Positions 1-4,995 of a stretch of 5,071 nt of DNA are shown here, piece by piece. This DNA is from Ardenticatenaceae bacterium (GTDB taxonomy: Bacteria; Chloroflexota; Anaerolineae; Promineifilales; Promineifilaceae). The first letter of the stretch is position 1. Each line of letters opens with the position of its first letter. Below the pieces are notes generated by a model. That model did no database searches. It saw only the letters and a program-made list of their open reading frames with translations, and was not told the origin of the DNA. The stretch lies in NCBI GenBank assembly GCA_020634315.1, contig JACKBV010000071.1, positions 1-5,071 on the forward strand, read 5' to 3'. Position numbers and translations under genes: made by a program.

Positions 1-431
1 TCTTCTTCACTTTGGGGAGATAGCTCGTTCCCCTTTGGGATTTGTTCCCATTTTTCCCGGATTTTCTTTGCTGTGTCCTCGGCCATGCTGTAACGATAAA
101 AGTAGTTGTGTTCGCCGGTCAATGTTTCCAGGCGCATGTGCAAGGCACGGCCGTCATCAATTTCATAGGCAACGGTTATCTTGCGGCCAATTAGCTTGCC
201 GACGAGTGCCCAGTATTCTTTTGTGAAGGTTTCAGTGGGGCGTAAACGGCCGTTTTCATCTTCCTGTCGCCCGGCAATCAACTTATTCAGCCGCACCACA
301 TACTTCTCCGCCGGAGGCACCAAATCAAGGATTTCCGCTTCAAAGACAGCCCGCAGATAATCCCCATCTGGCAGCCGCCAGGCGAATTGCGCGGCAAAAG
401 TTTCACCAATGTTGTAGTTTGCAGTAGACAT
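1..431 (-). CDS. Hypothetical protein, N-terminal part (runs off the left edge)
   Basis: This is an open frame of 143 complete codons from an ATG at 431 to the window edge, so the C-terminus is missing. The product begins MSTANYNIGETFAAQF and looks like a soluble, mixed alpha/beta cytoplasmic protein. It has no signal peptide, no membrane segment and no cysteine motif. Near residues 109-120 it has an aromatic stretch (NYFYRYSMAED), followed by a lysine/glutamate-rich helix. I do not recognise the family and assign no function. Codon usage and two in-frame ACGGCCGT words match the neighbouring genes, which supports real coding. The ATG was chosen because no other start codon lies upstream in frame before the terminator. 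There is no good Shine-Dalgarno at normal spacing (only AAGGG about 20 nt upstream), so the exact start is uncertain. It lies downstream of the ABC ATPase but is separated from it by a terminator, so it may depend on read-through or its own weak promoter. Confidence 0.8.
   Translation of the reverse strand, partial: MSTANYNIGETFAAQFAWRLPDGDYLRAVFEAEILDLVPPAEKYVVRLNKLIAGRQEDENGRLRPTETFTKEYWALVGKLIGRKITVAYEIDDGRALHMRLETLTGEHNYFYRYSMAEDTAKKIREKWEQIPKGNELSPQSEE
147..154. repeat. ACGGCCGT palindrome, copy 1
   Basis: This is an exact ACGGCCGT inside the left-edge hypothetical gene. It is read there as GAC GGC CGT (Asp-Gly-Arg). It is one of seven copies in the window. Confidence 0.85.
244..255. 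repeat. ACGGCCGT palindrome, copy 2 (extended to 12 bp)
   Basis: The core at 246-253 extends to a perfect 12-bp palindrome, AAACGGCCGTTT, the longest of the seven copies. It lies in the left-edge hypothetical gene and is read as AAC GGC CGT (Asn-Gly-Arg). Confidence 0.85.
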
Positions 432-459
432 AGTTAGAAGTCTATCGAATTTACCCTTA

Positions 460-497
460 AAAGTAAAAAGGCCGTCACTCTTTTGAGGACAGCCTTT
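460..497 (-). terminator. Intrinsic terminator after the ABC ATPase gene
   Basis: The hairpin occupies 467-497. AAAGGC pairs with GCCTTT, GTC with GAC and CTC with GAG around a TTTT loop, with one C/A mismatch and one bulged A. Reading the minus strand, the stem is followed by TTTTTACTTTT, a good U-tract. It starts 27 nt after the ATPase stop codon. The plus-strand side has no U-run, so it is directional. It probably separates ATPase transcription from the hypothetical gene at 1-431. Confidence 0.8.
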
Positions 498-524
498 CTT
501 GATTTCATTGAAACCGTTTATTGA

Positions 525-1625
525 TTAACGGATTGCCTGCTCGGTGTTTTTGTCAAAGAGGTGCATGTTGTTCATGTCGAACACCAGCCCAACACGATTG
601 CCACTGCTGACATCCATACGGGTGTCTACCGTGCCCACGAAGGTGTATTTGCCCGAATTCATGAACAGGTGCAGTTCGTGCCCTAACAATTCCACGATTT
701 CCACCGTTGCTTCGACCGGCTCGGCGGCGATGTTCGGCGGCGCATATTGTGGCGCATGGACATGTTCGGGACGCATCCCAAAAACGACCTCTTTGCCAAT
801 ATAGCTGTTGTAAACGGGTTTGCGGTCGCTGGGAACTTTGACCCGGAAATCACCGGTATCTACGTACAAGTTTCCTTCTTCGCCAACCAACGTGCCGTCA
901 AAGAAATTCATGCTGGGGCTGCCAATAAAGCCAGCCACAAAGATGTTGTTGGGGTAGTTGTACAAATTGCGCGGGGTGTCAATTTGCTGCAAAAGACCAT
1001 CACTGAGCACGGCAATGCGATCACCCATTGTCATCGCTTCCACCTGATCGTGTGTGACGTAGATGAAGGTGGTGCCCAGGCGCTTGTGCAATTTGCTGAT
1101 TTCGGCACGCGCCGTCACGCGCAATTTGGCATCCAGGTTAGACAAGGGTTCGTCCATCAAGAACACGGCTGGTTCACGCACGATAGCCCGACCCACAGCA
1201 ACACGCTGCCGTTGTCCACCGGAGAGCTGCTTTGGCTTGCGGTCAAGCAAATTTTCCAGGCCAAGGATAGCCGCAGCTTCTTTCACGCGACGGTCAATGT
1301 CCGCCTTGGGCGTTTTGCGCAGCCTTAAACCAAAGGCCATATTATCGTAGACAGACATGTGGGGGTAGAGAGCGTAAGATTGAAAGACCATGGCGATGTC
1401 ACGGTCTTTGGGGGGGACATCGTTGACGACGCGGTCGCCGATAAGGATTTCGCCTTCAGAGATTTCTTCCAGGCCAGCAAGCATTCGCAAGCTGGTGGAT
1501 TTGCCACAGCCGGATGGCCCGACGAATACGACAAACTCTTTGTCGGCAATTTCCATATTGAGATCGGTGATAACAGTAACATCACCATAGCGTTTGAAAA
1601 CGTTCTTGTAGGTTACACTTGCCAT
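525..1625 (-). CDS. ugpC: ABC transporter ATP-binding protein, UgpC/MsmK/MalK family
   Basis: This is the ATPase subunit of a carbohydrate- or glycerol-3-phosphate-type ABC importer (CUT1 class). It acts as a homodimer on the cytoplasmic face and powers uptake. The product is complete at 366 residues, normal for the family. All nucleotide-binding motifs are present: A-loop Tyr13, Walker A GPSGCGKST at 36-44, Q-loop Gln82 in VFQSYALYPH, signature LSGGQ at 134-138, Walker B with Asp158-Glu159, D-loop SNLD at 162-165 and H-loop His192. The C-terminal part (about 233-366) is the MalK-like regulatory TOBE/OB-fold, with GFIGSPSMNFF at 232-242 and FGMRPEHV at 282-289. AGGAG at 1635-1639 lies 9 nt before the ATG and fixes the start. 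No permease or binding-protein gene is adjacent. The gene has its own promoter and terminator, so it may be a shared ATPase serving several importers, as MsmK does in streptococci (inference). The exact substrate cannot be read from this subunit, and the symbol denotes the family. Confidence 0.95.
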   Translation of the reverse strand: MASVTYKNVFKRYGDVTVITDLNMEIADKEFVVFVGPSGCGKSTSLRMLAGLEEISEGEILIGDRVVNDVPPKDRDIAMVFQSYALYPHMSVYDNMAFGLRLRKTPKADIDRRVKEAAAILGLENLLDRKPKQLSGGQRQRVAVGRAIVREPAVFLMDEPLSNLDAKLRVTARAEISKLHKRLGTTFIYVTHDQVEAMTMGDRIAVLSDGLLQQIDTPRNLYNYPNNIFVAGFIGSPSMNFFDGTLVGEEGNLYVDTGDFRVKVPSDRKPVYNSYIGKEVVFGMRPEHVHAPQYAPPNIAAEPVEATVEIVELLGHELHLFMNSGKYTFVGTVDTRMDVSSGNRVGLVFDMNNMHLFDKNTEQAIR

Positions 1626-1739
1626 TTAACCCTGCTCCTAACCAGTTGATAATCCAACAATACCAGGATTCTAGTATGAAGGTGCTGACAGATTGAAATA
1701 GTCGTTAATAGACTGTTAATTAAGAGGTAAACTTGCCCA

Positions 1740-1768
1740 ACTATATCCTTTATATGTCAACATGTCAA
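1740..1768 (-). promoter_or_regulatory. Sigma-70-type promoter for the ABC ATPase gene
   Basis: On the minus strand there is a perfect -35 box TTGACA (1768-1763), a 17-bp spacer and a -10 box TATAGT (1745-1740), which matches TATAAT at 5 of 6 positions. The predicted start of transcription is near 1733, giving a 5' leader of about 108 nt. A second TTGACA (1760-1755) sits inside the spacer, 8 bp downstream of the first, but is too close to the -10 box to serve as its -35. The promoter lies just after the kinase terminator, so the ATPase looks independently transcribed. Confidence 0.75.
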
Positions 1769-1793
1769 GCTGATAGAGACCCCTCGCCAGGAG

Positions 1794-1817
1794 TGAAAAG
1801 AGCGGATTTCCCGCTCT
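1794..1817 (-). terminator. Intrinsic terminator after the Ser/Thr kinase gene
   Basis: A perfect 7-bp stem pairs AGAGCGG (1799-1805) with CCGCTCT (1811-1817) around a 5-nt loop. On the minus strand the stem runs into TTTTCACTC, a short U-tract. It lies about 43 nt past the kinase stop codon and upstream of the ATPase promoter. Confidence 0.7.
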
Positions 1818-1859
1818 AAATGATGTGCAAAATGATTGGGGTTGGCGCGGAAAAGGGGG

Positions 1860-2837
1860 TCACAAAATGGTCAGTAAAATGGCGAGAAAAAAGAGGCCCA
1901 ATGTGATGAGTGCCGCGACGCGATGTGTTTGTAATGCTTGCCAAAAAGTTGGTTTTGCAAGGAATGGGTTTTGTCCGGGGCGGGGTTCTTGTCCGTTTAG
2001 AACACGACGGAAGGTGGCAATGGTAGACGGCCGTTCATCAGGATGCATTTCCAGTGCCCACATAATCGCATCGGCGACACGGGTCGGGATATTTTTGAAC
2101 CCTTGCAATGGGCGCAGCGCCCGTGGGTTAAGAAAGCGTGTCCTGGCATCCGGTGGCGGGACGTCGGTTAGGAGATGATAAAATGTTGCTCCCAGAGCGT
2201 AGATGTCGGTGCGAATATCTGTGTGCCCTTCGTCACCGCCATATTGTTCAAGCGGCGTGTAGAGTGCCGTGCCACGTCCCTGCACAATGGTGATGGTGCG
2301 GTTGTCATCGGGAGCCATTAGTTTGACCAGGCCAAAATCAACCAACTTGATGCGATTGTCCGGGGTGAGTTTGATATTGGCCGGTTTGATGTCTCGATGC
2401 AAGACGGGTGGGGATTGCCGGTGCAAATATTCGAGGGCATCCATGATTTGTTGTGCCCAATCTAGCACCAGGTTTGTTTCCAGGAGACGGCCGTTTTTGC
2501 GGCTCTCATCCATAATCTCCTTCAAATCTTTCCCTGGCACGTAATCCATGACGAGATATTCTCGTTCATCATCGGCGAAAAAGTCGGAGACTTTAGGTAA
2601 GTTGGGATGGTCAAGCTGTGCCAAAATGCTGGCTTCTTGCAAAAACTGGGTTTGCATTTGCGAAACCGTTTCTGCTGACGCATTTGGGTCTGGTTGGACT
2701 TCTTTAATGGCGCAGAGACGCCCAGGCAAGCGTAAATCTTCGGCGCGATAAACGCTGCCCATGCCGCCGCGCCCGACAATGTTGGTTAGTCGGTAACGTT
2801 CGCGTAGAATAGTACCGTTCTTAAGTGGTGGTAACAT
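1860..2837 (-). CDS. Tail-anchored PknB-like serine/threonine protein kinase
   Basis: This is a Hanks-type kinase that phosphorylates Ser/Thr on proteins, probably at the inner face of the cytoplasmic membrane. The 325-residue product shows every catalytic landmark: glycine loop GRGGMGSVY at 22-30, ATP-anchoring Lys45 in AIKEV, helix-C Glu68, catalytic loop HRDIKPAN at 147-154 (Asp149), DFG at 167-169, GTALYTPLEQY (the APE region) at 189-199 and DIYALG at 211-216. Activation-loop Thr181, Thr183 and Thr190 are candidate autophosphorylation sites. Residues about 307-325 form one hydrophobic helix at the extreme C-terminus, with nothing after it. The protein is therefore a tail-anchored kinase without an external sensor such as PASTA. 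The N-terminus (LKNGTILRERYRL) is typical of bacterial kinases of this group, and the next Met (26) lies inside the glycine loop, so the start at 2837 is well supported. No Shine-Dalgarno precedes it. The gene is divergent from the FHA–winged-helix gene, its likely partner (inference). Confidence 0.93.
   Translation of the reverse strand: MLPPLKNGTILRERYRLTNIVGRGGMGSVYRAEDLRLPGRLCAIKEVQPDPNASAETVSQMQTQFLQEASILAQLDHPNLPKVSDFFADDEREYLVMDYVPGKDLKEIMDESRKNGRLLETNLVLDWAQQIMDALEYLHRQSPPVLHRDIKPANIKLTPDNRIKLVDFGLVKLMAPDDNRTITIVQGRGTALYTPLEQYGGDEGHTDIRTDIYALGATFYHLLTDVPPPDARTRFLNPRALRPLQGFKNIPTRVADAIMWALEMHPDERPSTIATFRRVLNGQEPRPGQNPFLAKPTFWQALQTHRVAALITLGLFFLAILLTIL
2027..2034. repeat. ACGGCCGT palindrome, copy 3
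   Basis: This copy lies inside the kinase gene and is read as CGG CCG (Arg-Pro, in HPDERPST). The reading frame differs from copies 1 and 2. Confidence 0.85.
2487..2494. repeat. ACGGCCGT palindrome, copy 4
   Basis: This copy lies inside the kinase gene and is read as AAC GGC CGT (Asn-Gly-Arg, residues 115-117) in a variable loop between conserved kinase motifs. Confidence 0.85.
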
Positions 2838-2845
2838 AGCGTTAC
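2831..2845. repeat. Inverted repeat GTAAC-N5-GTTAC over the kinase start codon
   Basis: Two 5-bp arms, GTAAC (2831-2835) and GTTAC (2841-2845), are centred on the kinase start codon and predicted transcription start. It could be an operator for a dimeric regulator or simple chance. The arms are short and no binding family is identified. A longer inverted repeat with the same GTAAC/GTTAC core is found at 4964-4987. Confidence 0.35.
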
Positions 2846-2846
2846 G

Positions 2847-2855
2847 TATTATAAT
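2847..2855. promoter_or_regulatory. Shared divergent -10 box between the kinase and FHA regulator genes
   Basis: The palindrome ATTATAAT (2848-2855) gives a perfect TATAAT on each strand: 2850-2855 on plus and 2853-2848 on minus. On plus it would start transcription near 2862, leaving a leader of about 32 nt with AAGGA at 2881-2885, correctly placed before the ATG at 2894. On minus it would start near 2841, only a few bases before the kinase ATG at 2837. I see no convincing -35 box on either strand, so activation by a regulator or another sigma factor is possible. The whole intergenic space is 56 bp. Confidence 0.5.
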
Positions 2856-2893
2856 GCATCTTATGAAAAACTCTTCCCGAAAGGAAAGCTTTT

Positions 2894-3538
2894 ATGGATG
2901 AAAAGCCCGTCTTAATTGTTCGCGAGGGCCAACTTGATGGTCAACGTTGGACAATCGAAACTAATGAATTTGTAATTGGTCGAGGCAGTGATTGCCAGAT
3001 GGTTCTGCCAGAGCGGCAGGTTTCGCGCTATCATGCAAAGATTTTGTATGAAAACGGCCGTTATTACGTCGAAGACCTGGACAGCAAAAATGGCACCCAC
3101 ATTAACGGCAAACAAATAAAAGGCAAAGCCTCTTTACAGGATGGCGACGAAGTGCAAATTGCCCTGTGCGTCAAACTGCTTTTTGTCGGTACAGAAGCAA
3201 CCATTCCACTGACATTTGACCCGCCCACAAAAGAAGGCAACCTGACCATTGACCCGTCACAGCGCAGCATCAGCATCCTCGGCCAGGAGCTGAATCCACC
3301 CTTGTCGCTGGCGCAGTTTCGCCTGATTGAACTGCTTTATGAAGCAGATGGCGCTGTTTGCAGCCGCGATGAAATTGTGGATACCGTTTGGCCCGGCACA
3401 GATGGCCTGGGTGTTTCTGAACAAGCCATAGACGCATTGGTGCGCCGTTTGCGGGATCGCCTGCTAGAGCTAGATGAACACAATTATGTGGTCACTGTGC
3501 GTGGGCATGGCTTCCGCCTGGACAATACGCCTCATTAA
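2894..3538 (+). CDS. FHA-domain / OmpR-PhoB-type winged-helix transcriptional regulator
   Basis: This is a DNA-binding regulator predicted to respond to threonine phosphorylation. In the 214-residue product, residues about 5-98 form an FHA (forkhead-associated) phosphothreonine-binding domain with its diagnostic residues Gly29-Arg30, Ser44-Arg45-x-His47 and Asn66-Gly67-Thr68 with Asn71. Residues about 115-210 form a winged helix of the response-regulator effector type. LSLAQFRLIELL at 137-148, CSRDEIVDTVWP at 156-167, the recognition helix VSEQAIDALVRRLRDRL at 174-190 and the wing TVRGHGFRL at 201-209 are characteristic. There is no receiver domain, so the FHA module replaces the usual aspartate-phosphorylation switch. 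The start is fixed by AAGGA 8 nt before the ATG. The gene is divergent from the Ser/Thr kinase, a plausible source of the phospho-signal. Compared with mycobacterial EmbR (DNA-binding domain first, FHA last), the domain order is reversed and the BTAD domain is absent. Its targets are unknown. Confidence 0.93.
   Translation: MDEKPVLIVREGQLDGQRWTIETNEFVIGRGSDCQMVLPERQVSRYHAKILYENGRYYVEDLDSKNGTHINGKQIKGKASLQDGDEVQIALCVKLLFVGTEATIPLTFDPPTKEGNLTIDPSQRSISILGQELNPPLSLAQFRLIELLYEADGAVCSRDEIVDTVWPGTDGLGVSEQAIDALVRRLRDRLLELDEHNYVVTVRGHGFRLDNTPH
3054..3061. repeat. ACGGCCGT palindrome, copy 5
   Basis: This copy lies inside the FHA domain coding region on the plus strand and is read as AAC GGC CGT (Asn54-Gly55-Arg56). 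The flanks extend it to AACGGCCGTT. Confidence 0.85.
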
Positions 3539-3576
3539 AGAGCAGCGCCATCCCATTTCGGGATTGGCGCTGCTCT
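3539..3576. terminator. Strong hairpin between convergent genes, probable bidirectional terminator
   Basis: AGAGCAGCGCC (3539-3549) pairs with GGCGCTGCTCT (3566-3576). The stem continues as ATCCC/GGGAT after one bulged T and closes on the loop ATTTC, giving 16 pairs. It begins directly after the FHA regulator stop codon and ends 13 nt before the CpXC gene stop. U-tracts are weak on both sides (minus strand CTCTTTAAT, plus strand CTCAACTTG). Termination or 3'-end protection for both transcripts is likely, judged mainly on stem strength and position. Confidence 0.7.
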
Positions 3577-3589
3577 CAACTTGTTCATC

Positions 3590-4927
3590 TTACAGACGAG
3601 CCTGGATCATATCTTTGACCGCTTGCAGCCGGTCCTTCAAGTCCTCTTGCCCCAGGCCTTCCACCTGTTTTTCTACGGCTTCAACCATTTGAATGAGGTT
3701 GGGGCTGATCAGGTGGGCGTTGTCATTGAGCAGCGCTTGTTGTGCTGCCTCTGATTCCGCTTCCATCAACTGGTTGAGGAAGATGACTTCTGGCGGGTAT
3801 TGGCTTTCGATTTCTTTGACGATCAATGATTGAATGTTGGAAAGTGCCTGTAAGTGATCTTGATCACCTTGCTGTGTCGCCTGCGCAATATTTGCCGAGA
3901 GAATGTACATGAAGGCATCGTCGAGGCGTTCCATGTTTTGACGGATGGCTTCTTCTTTGTTGGGGGCGCGTAGGAGTGCTTGCAGCGTTGCCATGGCTTC
4001 ATCGACCATTTGTTGGGAAGCTGCCTGGAGCTGTGATTGGACTTGCAGCAGGTCTTCGCGAACGGCCGTTAACTGTCGCACCGTTTCCTGATTCCCATCT
4101 TTCTCTTGCTGTTCCAATTCTGCGGTGAGCAGCGCAAAGAAATCATACGTCAGCGCAGATTGTCCGGTCATGACCAATTTTTCAATGGCGCCATCGTTGC
4201 CCAGGTTTTTGACGATGTGTTCCAACAGCAATGCCGGGCTTATTCCACCTTGTTTTTTCGCATCACGGCTAAAACGGTGCATGGCAATTTGTTCTTTTTC
4301 TAGCTGCTGCCCGGCCGGGGTTTCCGTCATCAGTTTGGCGCGTAAGTTCGTCAGCTTGACCAAAAGCTTGTCGTTTTGCGTTTGCTGCGCGTTGTCGATG
4401 TAAGATTGCAGCATCGCAAAGAAGGTTTCGTCGATTTCCCCTTTGCGATCTTTGAGCAAGTAATCAATGACATCATTATCGGCGCGTGCCAGCGTGTTCA
4501 ATAGTTCGCTTTGCTTACGCTGCCGCTCAATCATCTCTTTGGTTATGCCTTCTGTTTCCAATACCTTTTCGGCAAAGGTTTGCATGTTGAGAATGGTTTG
4601 CGGTTGGAACAGGTATGCTTTGCGCTTTTCCGGTGGCAGATTGTCCACCACTTGCCGTGTCATCCGTCCAATCATTTGTTCCCGCTCCATCTGGCTCATG
4701 TGGATTTCTTGCGGGATATATACCATGAACAATTCATATGCCGAATCGTGGTAAATGAGGGGTGTGGCGAGTTGACCGCCAGCGCCACATGCCGGACAAA
4801 CGGCAACATTCAGTTGACCGGCTAAAAATTGTTGTTTTAACTGGGGGCTGCTATCTACGTCAATGATTTGATTGACTTCCGCCGCAAAGGGAGTCCCACA
4901 TTGGGGACAGTTCAATTGAGTGCGCAT
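3590..4927 (-). CDS. CpXC-domain protein with a long helical C-terminal region
   Basis: The 445-residue product starts with a CpXC-type zinc-ribbon-like domain. Its two CPxC knuckles are Cys7-Pro-Gln-Cys10 and Cys44-Pro-Ala-Cys47, which together would bind one metal ion, most likely zinc (inference from the motif). The following LIYHDSAYELFMVYIPQ (about 57-73) is typical of this domain. From about residue 75 to the end the protein is predicted to be almost entirely alpha-helical and rich in Gln, Glu and Leu. It has no membrane segment and no signal peptide, so it should be cytoplasmic. The biochemical role of CpXC proteins is not established and I do not propose one. AGGAG at 4933-4937, 5 nt from the ATG, fixes the start. 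The gene follows the histidine kinase end by 68 nt on the same strand and could be co-transcribed. It converges on the FHA regulator gene. Confidence 0.85.
   Translation of the reverse strand: MRTQLNCPQCGTPFAAEVNQIIDVDSSPQLKQQFLAGQLNVAVCPACGAGGQLATPLIYHDSAYELFMVYIPQEIHMSQMEREQMIGRMTRQVVDNLPPEKRKAYLFQPQTILNMQTFAEKVLETEGITKEMIERQRKQSELLNTLARADNDVIDYLLKDRKGEIDETFFAMLQSYIDNAQQTQNDKLLVKLTNLRAKLMTETPAGQQLEKEQIAMHRFSRDAKKQGGISPALLLEHIVKNLGNDGAIEKLVMTGQSALTYDFFALLTAELEQQEKDGNQETVRQLTAVREDLLQVQSQLQAASQQMVDEAMATLQALLRAPNKEEAIRQNMERLDDAFMYILSANIAQATQQGDQDHLQALSNIQSLIVKEIESQYPPEVIFLNQLMEAESEAAQQALLNDNAHLISPNLIQMVEAVEKQVEGLGQEDLKDRLQAVKDMIQARL
4061..4070. repeat. ACGGCCGT palindrome, copy 6
   Basis: The full match is the 10-bp palindrome AACGGCCGTT. 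It lies inside the CpXC gene and is read as ACG GCC GTT (Thr-Ala-Val). This is the third reading frame seen among the copies. Confidence 0.85.
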
Positions 4928-4963
4928 GTGATCTCCTATATCTGTGTTCTGTACAGGGTGTGC

Positions 4964-4987
4964 CGGTAACGGTTTGCTTTGTTACCG
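4964..4987. repeat. Inverted repeat CGGTAAC-N10-GTTACCG upstream of the CpXC gene
   Basis: Perfect 7-bp arms lie between the histidine kinase stop codon (8 nt away) and the CpXC start. Neither strand has a U-tract after the arms, so it is a poor intrinsic terminator. It may be an RNA hairpin in a shared transcript or a protein-binding site. No clear sigma-70 promoter is visible between this repeat and the CpXC ribosome-binding site. An 8-bp palindrome CTGTACAG lies at 4949-4956. Confidence 0.5.
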
Positions 4988-4995
4988 ATCACAGG

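Noticed and set aside
747..1328. A 193-codon open frame on the plus strand across the ABC ATPase gene
   Set aside because: It is wholly antisense to a gene with every ABC motif intact. Its translation shows no recognisable domain, and it is a by-product of the opposite-strand codon pattern.
1651..1670. AATCC-N10-GGATT inverted repeat in the ATPase leader, considered as a riboswitch or attenuator stem
   Set aside because: It is only five AT-rich pairs, with no alternative structure or terminator next to it and no known riboswitch core.
1699..1719. Imperfect direct repeat TAGTCGTTAA / TAGACTGTTAA in the ATPase leader
   Set aside because: It is AT-rich with an indel and sits at no position typical of a known operator, so it is not strong enough to list as a feature.
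1825..2178. A 117-codon plus-strand open frame over the kinase 3' end
   Set aside because: It is antisense to the conserved kinase, its composition is atypical (Arg/Cys-rich), and it has no family resemblance.
3854..3867. Inverted repeat GTGATC-TT-GATCAC
   Set aside because: It lies inside the CpXC coding sequence and is explained by the codons for Gly-Asp-Gln-Asp-His. There is no promoter context.
4949..4956. CTGTACAG palindrome upstream of the CpXC gene as a LexA-like site
   Set aside because: It is too short and does not match a known LexA box. The adjacent genes are not SOS genes.
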